From positions 1 to 5,895 of the forward strand of contig NVSR01000166.1 in the NCBI GenBank assembly GCA_002401295.1: 5,895 bases of DNA, written 5' to 3'. The stretch is from SAR324 cluster bacterium (GTDB lineage: Bacteria; SAR324; XYD2-FULL-50-16). The notes beneath the pieces were generated by a model. It made no database searches. It was not told the origin of the DNA and saw only the letters and a list, made by a program, of their open reading frames with translations. Position 1 is the first letter of the stretch, and each line of letters opens with the position of its first letter. This document shows positions 1 to 5,889 of the stretch, in pieces. The position numbers and the translations under genes were made by a program.

Positions 1-2
1 AA

Positions 3-1811
3 CCAGGAAAGTTTATCTCTCGCTACTCCCCCAGCCTCATGTCCGATGAAGCACTGGAAGCTACATTTATCCAGCGACACAAGTTGATAAAACGAATCGT
101 TGGCTTAGTTTGTGACGATGTTGAAACCGGATCACGACATTTCAGCTTGCTGATTGGTCCACGAGGTGTGGGGAAAACACACTTTATTGCTCTGCTCCAC
201 AGTCGGCTACTTCAAAAAGAGGAGCTACAAGAAAACCTACTCATCGCCTGGCTGAGAGAGGAAGAATGGGGGGTGACCACTTTTCTGGATTTCTTATTGC
301 GAGTCATTCGTTCTTTGAAACCGGAAAGCCAAGACCCTTCCTTTCCTGAAAAACTGGAAGCAATTTATGACCACAGTGTAGAACGAGCAGAAGAAATCTT
401 AGGCGATTTGCTACACGAGTATGTTGGAGATCGTTTATTACTGGTGCTTACGGAAAACATGGATGACCTCTTCAATGGACTAAAAAATGAGGGGCAATCC
501 AAACTACGAGCATACCTGCAAGAAAGAAACTTCATTAGTATTGTTGGAACCTCTCCAAGCTTATTTCATGGAATTTCCCGACAAGTATCTCCCTTCTATG
601 GAACCTTTCGCATTCATCATCTTGAGAAATTGACGATTGATGAAGCGGAGGAGATGTTGATTAAGATCGCGGATTACAGAGAAGATACGGAACTCTCCGA
701 CTTTATCAAAACTCCTAGTGGAAGAGCCAGAGTTCGCGCTATTCACCACTTGGCCGGAGCCAACCATCGAATCTATTCCATTTTATCGCAGTTCTTGAAT
801 CGGGAATCCTTAGATCAACTGGTAGATGCTTTCATGAGCACCCTTGATGATCTGACCCCCTATTACCAATCAAGGATGACGAGCTTGCCACAGCAGCCTC
901 GAAAAATTGTGGAATTACTTTGCGATTTACGAGGAGCGATTCCGGTCAAGCGCATTGCCCAACGTTGCTTCCTAAAACATCAAACGGTTTCATCCCAACT
1001 TAAGATTTTAAAAGAAAAAGGATACGTCCGTTCCGAAACGCTCGGTCGGGAGTCTTATTATGAATTGCAGGAACCCTTGATGCGGCTTTGTGTTGAGGTA
1101 AAGAAGAATCGGGCGGAGCCAATTCGTTTGTTGGTAGATTTTCTCAGGATTTGGTATAGCCTGGATGATTTAAAATTGAGTTTGACGACATTGAACAAAG
1201 ACTCTTGGTTGGAACGGGAATATATTCAGAGAGCGTTGAAAACAGATGAGACAGAGAATAAAATCAATTATAAATCATTATTTATCTATTCAGTCGCTCT
1301 GATTTTAAATGGAAAGAAGGAATTGGGCATTGAGAAACTAAGTCTATCTCTTTCTAATGGGGAATTAACAGATTCAGTAATCATTACCTATACAACAGTT
1401 CTACTTAGTCATGGCGCAGGTTTACCCAGCTGTAATAAAAATGACTGGTTGATGTGGATGAATAGTCTGTTGAAAGAGTATAAAAAGTCCAATAAACTTA
1501 GATTACTGGGAGCAGGATTAATGGGAGGAATTTTTACTTGGTTAGGTCCAAATTTCGATGTAGGTACGCTAAAGTCATGGCTAAATATATGGCATAAAGC
1601 TGCAAGTCACCTTCTAGAGTTGCGAATGCCCTTAAGGTTTCTCGAAGCTTTGATTCAATTTGACGAAACAAAAGATTCTAAAATATTGCTAGAATTTCCA
1701 TCAGAAGAGCGTGGAATTCTAAATGAGATGATCAATAAAAGTAGAGATATAAATTGTGAATTAGACTATATAGATATTATTCAATCACCCTCTTTTTTAA
1801 AGCTTCTGTAA
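3..1811 (+). CDS. STAND/Orc-like AAA ATPase with winged-helix domain, probably 5'-partial
   Basis: Residue numbers count from the ATG at base 39. Seen: a Walker A motif GPRGVGKT (residues 40-47); a Walker B-like strand ending in LVLTENMDD (135-143), the 'EN.D' variant found in STAND/Orc-type ATPases; a sensor-1-like strand ISIVGTSPS (166-174); and a sensor-2-like GANHR (240-244). A winged-helix domain follows (about 285-345; IAQRC then QTVSSQLKILKEKGYV), like MarR/ArsR folds. Residues 360-590 look helical and match no family I recognise. Known: such proteins are nucleotide-dependent switches in regulation or defence; no specific role can be assigned here. The ATG at 39 has no Shine-Dalgarno at usual spacing. 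The frame stays open back to base 3 and reads RYSPSLM before the family-like LEATF.QRHKL, so translation probably begins upstream of the window. GC content drops sharply after about base 1140. It converges on the barrel gene with 36 bases between the stops. Confidence 0.88.
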   Translation, partial: PGKFISRYSPSLMSDEALEATFIQRHKLIKRIVGLVCDDVETGSRHFSLLIGPRGVGKTHFIALLHSRLLQKEELQENLLIAWLREEEWGVTTFLDFLLRVIRSLKPESQDPSFPEKLEAIYDHSVERAEEILGDLLHEYVGDRLLLVLTENMDDLFNGLKNEGQSKLRAYLQERNFISIVGTSPSLFHGISRQVSPFYGTFRIHHLEKLTIDEAEEMLIKIADYREDTELSDFIKTPSGRARVRAIHHLAGANHRIYSILSQFLNRESLDQLVDAFMSTLDDLTPYYQSRMTSLPQQPRKIVELLCDLRGAIPVKRIAQRCFLKHQTVSSQLKILKEKGYVRSETLGRESYYELQEPLMRLCVEVKKNRAEPIRLLVDFLRIWYSLDDLKLSLTTLNKDSWLEREYIQRALKTDETENKINYKSLFIYSVALILNGKKELGIEKLSLSLSNGELTDSVIITYTTVLLSHGAGLPSCNKNDWLMWMNSLLKEYKKSNKLRLLGAGLMGGIFTWLGPNFDVGTLKSWLNIWHKAASHLLELRMPLRFLEALIQFDETKDSKILLEFPSEERGILNEMINKSRDINCELDYIDIIQSPSFLKLL

Positions 1812-1825
1812 ACCAGCTAGAATTC

Positions 1826-1860
1826 TCCTTGGAAAATTCCGAATCTCTTAATTCCAAGGA
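1826..1860. terminator. Convergent hairpin, possible bidirectional terminator
   Basis: TCCTTGGAA (1826-1834) and TTCCAAGGA (1852-1860) form a perfect 9-bp stem with a 17-base loop, between the ATPase stop (1811) and the barrel gene. The right arm lies inside the last codons of the barrel gene, whose stop is at 1848-1850. Neither side has a clear run of T, so a classical intrinsic terminator is doubtful; its position between convergent genes is the main argument. Confidence 0.4.
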
Positions 1861-3113
1861 TAATTGATAAAAATTACGGTTTCTGATCCTTCGTCTCCAG
1901 TTGCCCAATCCCACCGGTAAACGAGTCCTGCGGCAGAAACCATGCGCAGGCCAAAGCCGTAAGAAGATCTTGAATATTTATCGAGGTCCTCTTTGTTTTC
2001 GGCAATGCTGCCTGTTTCAGCAAATAATGCTAGCTGGAGACTTGTCCTGATATCTTTAAAGAACAAAAAGTCAAATGGAGTCACCTCCTCACTATAATTC
2101 CAACGAAATTCGCTGCCAAAAAAACGGGTATGAGCCCCCTTAAATCGACGCTCCGGGTAGGAACGCAAACGATTACGGCCACCTAAGGGAGTTGAAATCC
2201 CGTTTTTATTGAATGCTAAGGTATTAGCAATTAATTCTTGTTCTGCGACTTGGCAGTTTTGTCGTGTAGAACTATCCAAAATCTCATCACATTGAAGCCC
2301 AATTCTCTCCTTAATCTTGCTTTCATTGGTTTCACCTTCAGACTCTACATAAGCATCTGATGTGAAATAGTTAAAAAGCCAGGTATTGCTTTTTCCAATA
2401 GGTAGAAACAAAGTGGCGTTGATGTTAATGATATCAAATTTGGGGTCATCATCACTATCTCTGGGGATATTAAAACTCCTGACATCAAGGCGAAATCCTT
2501 TTCTAGGATCAAGGTAATCATCTGTTATATCAATCAAAACACCATAGGATTGTTCTTTACTACTAATGGTTTCCGGATCTTTGATTTCCCTAATTAGCTC
2601 TCCCTCATTATCTCTCACTTCTTCCAGTTCAAAAGTTTGATTCTCCTGATGGAAAAAAAATTCCAGTCTCCGATCCCAAAAAGTCAAACGTAGGGAGTCA
2701 TAACCGGAGGAGATATTGCCAAGAGTTACATAATTGAATTCATCTTTTTCCGTATCCATTCCCCGTTTTTTATAGCTTTTTGCCGAGAGTTTGCTGGTTT
2801 GTTGCCTATTGAAGTCAAAAATCAAAGTTTTTGAAATCAAATGAAAATCAAGAATTCCACCTCCATAACCTTCAACATCTCCATTCATTGAATCAATATA
2901 AATATCAGTGTAGGAACCCCAAATATTGACCATTGCCCCTGTTGTCGCAATACCACGGCCAACTCCAGGAATGCTATAGGGGAGAGGCAATATAATATGT
3001 GCGGGTTCACTGGGAAATGGATCTCGTCTTCTTTCGAATGCGTTCAGAGAAGTAATCAAAGGGAGCATCACTGCAAAACAGATCAAAAATTTCATTGATT
3101 TTGATATTTTCAT
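1848..3113 (-). CDS. Short Omp85/BamA-type outer-membrane barrel protein without POTRA domains
   Basis: Predicted outer-membrane beta-barrel of the Omp85 superfamily. Seen: a signal peptide (residues 1-25, hydrophobic core FLICFAVMLPLI, likely cleavage after SLNA); many alternating-polarity strands; the Omp85-like strand/turn DYLDPRKGFRLDV (199-211); and a loop-6-like segment LGGRNRLRSYPERRF (310-324), where LRSY occupies the place of the usual (V/I)RG(F/Y). The last strand is rich in aromatics and ends IFINYPWN rather than with the common terminal Phe. At 421 residues there is room for one 16-strand barrel but not for POTRA repeats, as in the described POTRA-less Omp85 proteins. C275 and C287 could form a disulfide in an outer loop. 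The start is supported by AGGTGA four bases upstream; that Shine-Dalgarno contains the stop of the preceding gene, implying coupled translation. A second Met at residue 7 is less likely. The substrate or partner is unknown. Confidence 0.85.
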   Translation of the reverse strand: MKISKSMKFLICFAVMLPLITSLNAFERRRDPFPSEPAHIILPLPYSIPGVGRGIATTGAMVNIWGSYTDIYIDSMNGDVEGYGGGILDFHLISKTLIFDFNRQQTSKLSAKSYKKRGMDTEKDEFNYVTLGNISSGYDSLRLTFWDRRLEFFFHQENQTFELEEVRDNEGELIREIKDPETISSKEQSYGVLIDITDDYLDPRKGFRLDVRSFNIPRDSDDDPKFDIININATLFLPIGKSNTWLFNYFTSDAYVESEGETNESKIKERIGLQCDEILDSSTRQNCQVAEQELIANTLAFNKNGISTPLGGRNRLRSYPERRFKGAHTRFFGSEFRWNYSEEVTPFDFLFFKDIRTSLQLALFAETGSIAENKEDLDKYSRSSYGFGLRMVSAAGLVYRWDWATGDEGSETVIFINYPWN

Positions 3114-3117
3114 AGAA

Positions 3118-3123
3118 TCACCT
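3118..3123 (-). promoter_or_regulatory. Shine-Dalgarno overlapping upstream stop (translational coupling)
   Basis: On the minus strand AGGTGA lies four bases before the barrel gene's ATG (3113), and its TGA is the stop codon of the upstream hydrolase-like gene. A ribosome terminating there sits directly on the next initiation site, so expression of the barrel probably depends on translation of the short upstream gene. Confidence 0.7.
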
Positions 3124-3522
3124 GAGTTGGCTGGAGAGGTTGCGATTCAAAAAAGATAGAATTGTAGCCTGTAGCTGAAGATGCATTTCCTTGCGATCAA
3201 ACCCAGATGGATCTTCGGCAATGAGACCCACTTGCTTTTTTATGGACTCAGGGAAGGGCTCTATAAAAGAAAAATGACCGGCTTTGTTGAATTTTTGAAA
3301 TTCAAGGAACTGAGGTTGAAAAGCTTCCAGAATTTTTTCGGGTTTGCTTTTTGTTGGATACCAAATCAAGCTCCTGAAACTCAAATCAGATTGAATATCT
3401 GTCACATGAAAACGCATGAAGCCAGCATTCAATGAAGAAGCTCGGACAAATAGGGGGAAGCTTATCATGCTGGCAATTTGAATTGTGCAGAGTATCAAAA
3501 TCCATTTTGTTTTCATGAGCAT
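3118..3522 (-). pseudogene. Internally deleted hydrolase (dienelactone-hydrolase/PAF-AH-like remnant), exported
   Basis: Seen: an export signal (residues 4-28, hydrophobic core WILILCTIQIASMISF, likely cleavage after VRA), then AGFMRFHVTD....FRSLIWYPT (33-57), which resembles the N-terminal end of secreted predicted dienelactone hydrolases/PAF-acetylhydrolase-like enzymes ('vG.r...v.D....r.l...vWYPt'). This is followed almost at once by a segment resembling the family's C-terminal end: KAGHFSFIEPFP (80-91), carrying the usual catalytic His (H83), then EDPSGFDRKEMH and a final helix. The middle, about 200 residues holding the nucleophile Ser (GxSxG) and acidic residue, is absent; family members are typically about 300 residues or more. 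The join lies near residues 57-65 and keeps the frame. It cannot be an active hydrolase, but may persist as a coupled leader for the barrel gene. AGGA at 3527-3530 is 4 bases from Met1 and 10 from Met3 (MKTKW), so Met3 may be the true start. Alternative: an unrelated small secreted protein. Confidence 0.6.
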
Positions 3523-3570
3523 TGAATCCTGGTCGGTTGCAGTTTTTAAAAAGTATGAAAACTAAAACCG

Positions 3571-3598
3571 ATACTAGATCTCAATCCGTAGAAATCAA
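3571..3598 (-). promoter_or_regulatory. Candidate promoter for hydrolase-remnant/barrel operon
   Basis: Minus-strand TTGATT (3598-3593) and TAGTAT (3576-3571), separated by 16 bases, each match the sigma70 consensus at four of six positions. It would leave a leader of roughly 40 bases before the gene starting at 3522. This is pattern matching by eye in AT-rich DNA, so support is weak. Confidence 0.28.
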
Positions 3599-3664
3599 GC
3601 TGATTATCATGAGTGAACAGCTATTTGTCATGAATGGCAGCAGATTTTCCACTCATCAGCTTGA
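3595..3664. repeat. Bulged inverted repeat in divergent region
   Basis: TCAAGCTGAT (3595-3604) pairs perfectly with ATCAGCTTGA (3655-3664). After a six-base bulge on the left side (3605-3610), GAGTG (3611-3615) pairs with CACTC (3650-3654), giving 15 paired positions and a loop of about 34 bases. It overlaps the direct repeats. It could be an operator, an RNA structure, or a by-product of the repeats. Confidence 0.4.
3604..3641. repeat. Imperfect direct repeat with 21-base period, possible LytTR operator
   Basis: TT(A/G)TCATGA(G/A)TG occurs at 3604-3615 and again at 3625-3636, identical at 10 of 12 positions and exactly 21 bases apart; both copies are followed by CAGC (3618-3621 and 3638-3641). 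Known: LytTR-domain regulators commonly bind two direct repeats about two helical turns apart. A LytTR gene starts 157 bases downstream, so an operator role is plausible. This is an inference from spacing; the repeat itself is not a consensus I recognise. Confidence 0.4.
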
Positions 3665-3690
3665 ATGGCTCATTGACTGTAATTAAAGCA

Positions 3691-3719
3691 TTTACGATTA
3701 AATTTAGGCTTGTTACAAA
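3691..3719 (+). promoter_or_regulatory. Candidate promoter for the LytTR gene
   Basis: TTTACG (3691-3696) and TACAAA (3714-3719) are 17 bases apart, each four of six to the sigma70 consensus, and TG at 3711-3712 makes an extended -10. Transcription would start near 3726, giving a leader of about 70 bases. An alternative -35, TTGACT at 3673-3678, has only a poor -10 (GATTAA) at the right distance. Confidence 0.33.
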
Positions 3720-3797
3720 AAGCGACCTGTTTCTTCGTACTCTCGACGCCCTTCGTGGTGAAACTGAAATGATCTCAGGACAGATTCTGAAAACATC

Positions 3798-4748
3798 ATG
3801 AAGACCTCAAAATCACAGCAGATGGATACAAAATACAAAGCGATTCATAGCCAATTAAAAAATTCAATCATTGATTATTTCAATCGATCCGCTACAGATT
3901 ATCAGAATACCTCCAAGCGATATTGGATTCATATTCAGATTTTAGTGGCCTTTGCGATCCCCTCATTTTTAATGATTCTGTTCACTCCACGCCCATTGAC
4001 TTTCAAATTGATTTATCCGTCAGTCATGGTTTTGTGTTATTGCGGCGTGCATTTTCTATTATCGGAATGGTTAGTGCGAGCAATAGGGGTGGGACAAGGT
4101 CAGAACCCTCTTACATTAAAGAGAGTTTGGAATGTGGCGCTTGTTAGTTATGGTTTGGGTTATTTCCTCTATCGGCTGACAGAGTATGAGCTGGTACCTT
4201 TTTATTATAAAGATGCTTCTCCTGATCTCATTGGGAGCGAGTGGGTTTTGTTTTTCAGAATGTTGCCTTACTGGTTATTGTCTATTTTTTGCGTAACCTG
4301 GTTTCATTTCAAAAATAACTCCATTCCGTTTGAAATACAGGAAGCTAAAAAAATTCAGGCGATTGATCTTCGAATTTCTCCTTCTATCTCGATTGATACA
4401 ACTCTGATTACTCATATTACAGTTGAGGAGCACTACTCCAGAATTTTCTACAAGGAACAGGGAAGTATTAAGGACTTGCAAATAAGATCTTCATTGCAGG
4501 AGGTTTTTAAACAGCTCCCACAAGAATTATTCATCAAGATTCACCGCTCCCACATTGCAAGCTTACTGCACATCCAGGAGCTGAAAAATGTAAAATATTC
4601 CTATGAAATCTCCATTGGAGATAATGAGTTTTTATTACCTGTCAGTCGTCGTCGCATTCCCGATATCGTCCCACAGATTAAAGAGTTTTTAGCTAAAAAT
4701 ACTATGAACCGAATCATCCTTCCAAAATCGTTCAATAAATATTTTTGA
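3798..4748 (+). CDS. Membrane-anchored LytTR-family transcriptional regulator
   Basis: Seen: a polar N-terminus (1-42), then four likely membrane helices (about 45-62, 70-93, 111-127 and 149-169), a short linker, and a C-terminal LytTR domain (about 186-298). LytTR hallmarks are ITHITVEEHYSRIFY (204-218), a helix SSLQEVFKQLP (231-241), FIKIHRSHIA (245-254) and LLPVSRRRIPDI (279-290). Known: LytTR domains bind direct-repeat DNA sites; forms with membrane helices in place of a receiver domain are thought to respond to membrane or external signals, or to a membrane partner. No receiver or histidine-kinase domain is present and no kinase gene is adjacent. The start is uncertain: AGGA at 3777-3780 is 17 bases from the ATG at 3798, and Met9 (3822) has no better site; an in-frame stop at 3765-3767 limits any extension. 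It is divergent from the hydrolase/barrel unit, with repeats between them that could be its target. Confidence 0.88.
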   Translation: MKTSKSQQMDTKYKAIHSQLKNSIIDYFNRSATDYQNTSKRYWIHIQILVAFAIPSFLMILFTPRPLTFKLIYPSVMVLCYCGVHFLLSEWLVRAIGVGQGQNPLTLKRVWNVALVSYGLGYFLYRLTEYELVPFYYKDASPDLIGSEWVLFFRMLPYWLLSIFCVTWFHFKNNSIPFEIQEAKKIQAIDLRISPSISIDTTLITHITVEEHYSRIFYKEQGSIKDLQIRSSLQEVFKQLPQELFIKIHRSHIASLLHIQELKNVKYSYEISIGDNEFLLPVSRRRIPDIVPQIKEFLAKNTMNRIILPKSFNKYF

Positions 4749-4778
4749 GAGTCGCTGTGTCCTTCCAGAAAGTAGTAA

Positions 4779-4813
4779 GGCCGCCACGTAGGGCGGCGCT
4801 ACCGTTTTTCGGT
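4779..4813. terminator. GC-rich hairpins between convergent genes, possible bidirectional terminator
   Basis: GCCGCC (4780-4785) and GGCGGC (4792-4797) form a 6-bp all-GC stem with a six-base loop, followed after seven bases by TTTTT (4805-4809). A second small hairpin, ACCG-TTTTT-CGGT, occupies 4801-4813. It lies between the convergent stops of the LytTR gene (4748) and the reductase gene (4824), where it could end transcription from the left. The gap before the T run is longer than usual. A dispersed palindromic repeat of the REP kind would look the same. Confidence 0.45.
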
Positions 4814-4823
4814 GGGGAGGGGA

Positions 4824-5831
4824 CTAGGCTTCAGGGTCTAGCTTGACGACGAAACGTCCTTTGGCTTTGCCTTCCAAGATAGCCTCGATGCGATCATCGA
4901 GGTCTTCTAAAGATCCGAGGGTGCAGAGTTCTTCCAAGCCATCCACTTTCCATTCGTTGGCCATTAGTTTCCACATGGCTACTTTGTAAGCTTTGGGGAT
5001 TTCTACGGAATCAATGCCCAGAAGATTGACTCCCCGTAGGATGAACGGGAAGATGGAGGCACTGAACTTCATCGCTGTGATCATGCCGCAACAAGTGACG
5101 CTTCCGCCTGGTTTCAGGGTTTTCAGAGCTGTTTCCAGCGTTGCGCCGGCAACAGTGTCTACTACACCAGCCCACCTTGGCTTAAGGAAGGGACGTTTGG
5201 AATCATCAACGATATCGTCGCGGTTGATGACTTCTTTGGCGCCAAGTTTTTTGAGGAAGTCTGCTGCTTCCGGTTTTCCTGTGGCGGCCACCACATCAAA
5301 TCCCAGCTTGGATAAGATAGCAACGGCTACACTGCCTACACCACCCGTTGCTCCGGTGACCAAAATTTCACCCTGTTCAGGCTTCGCTCCGTTTTGCAGT
5401 AGTTTGTCTACGGATAAGGCGGCTGTTAATCCTGCCGTGCCATAGACCATGGCTTCTTTTAAATCCAGAGTGGGGGGGCAATGGATAACCCAGTCACCGG
5501 AAACCCGAATGTATTGGCCATATCCTCCGGCAGTGTTCATGCCCAGGTCATAACCTGTCACGATCACTTCATCCCCTGGTTGGAAATTTTCATTGTCGCT
5601 CTCTACTACCAATCCTGCGGCATCAATACCGGGAGTGTGAGGGAATTTTTGAGTCACCCCTTTATTACCTGTGGCGGAGAGAGCATCTTTATAGTTTAGT
5701 GAGGAGTAATGAACTTGAATTAAAACATCTCCCTCAGGTAGATCACTGATATTTTTAGTTTGAATTGAGCGTTCAAATTTTCCCTTCTCCACTTCCGTGA
5801 CGACTAGCGCCTTAAATGTCTGATCATCCAT
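4824..5831 (-). CDS. acuI: YhdH/AcuI-family acryloyl-CoA reductase (NADPH), zinc-free MDR oxidoreductase
   Basis: A full-length (335-residue) member of the zinc-independent medium-chain dehydrogenase/reductase family, closest in pattern to YhdH/AcuI. Seen: SSLNYKDALSATGNKGVT (43-60), FPHTPGIDAAG (63-73), GYDLGMNTAGGYGQYIRV (93-110), GTAGLTA (131-137), the NADPH-binding GATGGVGSVAV (160-170), VVDTVAG (223-229) and LLGIDSV (270-276). No zinc-ligand cluster is seen. Known: AcuI reduces acryloyl-CoA to propionyl-CoA in the cytoplasm, detoxifying acrylate-derived intermediates, notably in DMSP and 3-hydroxypropionate metabolism; YhdH homologues exist without DMSP pathways, and no DMSP gene is visible here. 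The start at 5831 is supported by AAAGGGA (5841-5847) about ten bases upstream. Sampled GC content (about 57% in one line) is higher than in the neighbouring genes. It appears to be a single-gene transcription unit. Confidence 0.87.
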   Translation of the reverse strand: MDDQTFKALVVTEVEKGKFERSIQTKNISDLPEGDVLIQVHYSSLNYKDALSATGNKGVTQKFPHTPGIDAAGLVVESDNENFQPGDEVIVTGYDLGMNTAGGYGQYIRVSGDWVIHCPPTLDLKEAMVYGTAGLTAALSVDKLLQNGAKPEQGEILVTGATGGVGSVAVAILSKLGFDVVAATGKPEAADFLKKLGAKEVINRDDIVDDSKRPFLKPRWAGVVDTVAGATLETALKTLKPGGSVTCCGMITAMKFSASIFPFILRGVNLLGIDSVEIPKAYKVAMWKLMANEWKVDGLEELCTLGSLEDLDDRIEAILEGKAKGRFVVKLDPEA

Positions 5832-5860
5832 ATTTTGGTTTCCCTTTATTTTTGATTGAT

Positions 5861-5889
5861 ATCATTGGGGTGATTATCACTTCGGTCAA
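5861..5889 (-). promoter_or_regulatory. Candidate promoter of the acuI-like gene with internal palindrome
   Basis: On the minus strand TTGACC (5889-5884, five of six to the -35 consensus) is followed after 17 bases by AATGAT (5866-5861, four of six). The spacer contains the perfect palindrome GTGATTATCAC (5870-5880), a natural place for a repressor to block RNA polymerase. The promoter is moderately supported; the operator role is inferred from position. Confidence 0.4.

Larger units (their letters stand above)
3523..3797. other. Divergent intergenic region with repeats
   Basis: This 275-base gap separates the minus-strand hydrolase/barrel unit from the plus-strand LytTR gene. It has no credible ORF. 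It holds a pair of imperfect direct repeats (3604-3621 and 3625-3641), a bulged inverted repeat (3595-3664), a repeated TGAATGGC (3631-3638 and 3662-3669), and candidate promoters in both directions. I see no tRNA or recognisable riboswitch. Confidence 0.6.

Noticed and set aside
561..767. 68-codon minus-strand ORF inside the ATPase gene
   Set aside because: Opposite-strand shadow of a well-supported domain-bearing gene; no ribosome binding site or recognisable motif.
39..1811. Calling the ATPase an anti-phage defence (Avs-like) protein
   Set aside because: The ATPase and winged-helix domains are shared with ordinary regulators, no defence genes are adjacent, and the C-terminal region matches no known phage sensor by eye.
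3181..3435. 84-codon plus-strand ORF opposite the hydrolase remnant
   Set aside because: The minus-strand frame carries the export signal and hydrolase-like motifs; this frame has none and no clear ribosome binding site.
3595..3680. Short CRISPR-like array in the divergent region
   Set aside because: The repeats are imperfect, of unequal length and only two to three in number, with no spacer-like regularity and no cas genes.
3923..4147. 74-codon plus-strand ORF in another frame of the LytTR gene
   Set aside because: Lies entirely within the segment coding for the membrane helices and has no motif of its own.
4275..4481. 68-codon minus-strand ORF inside the LytTR gene
   Set aside because: Antisense to the linker and LytTR domain; no supporting signal.
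4993..5445. 150-codon plus-strand ORF opposite the acuI-like gene
   Set aside because: Long only because the antisense of this GC-richer gene has few stops; the minus-strand frame has complete family motifs.
5481..5699. 72-codon plus-strand ORF opposite the acuI-like gene
   Set aside because: Antisense shadow of conserved N-terminal motifs of the reductase.
4824..5831. Inferring a DMSP degradation cluster from the acuI-like gene
   Set aside because: No DMSP lyase, CoA ligase or transporter gene is in the window, and YhdH/AcuI proteins are widespread outside that pathway.
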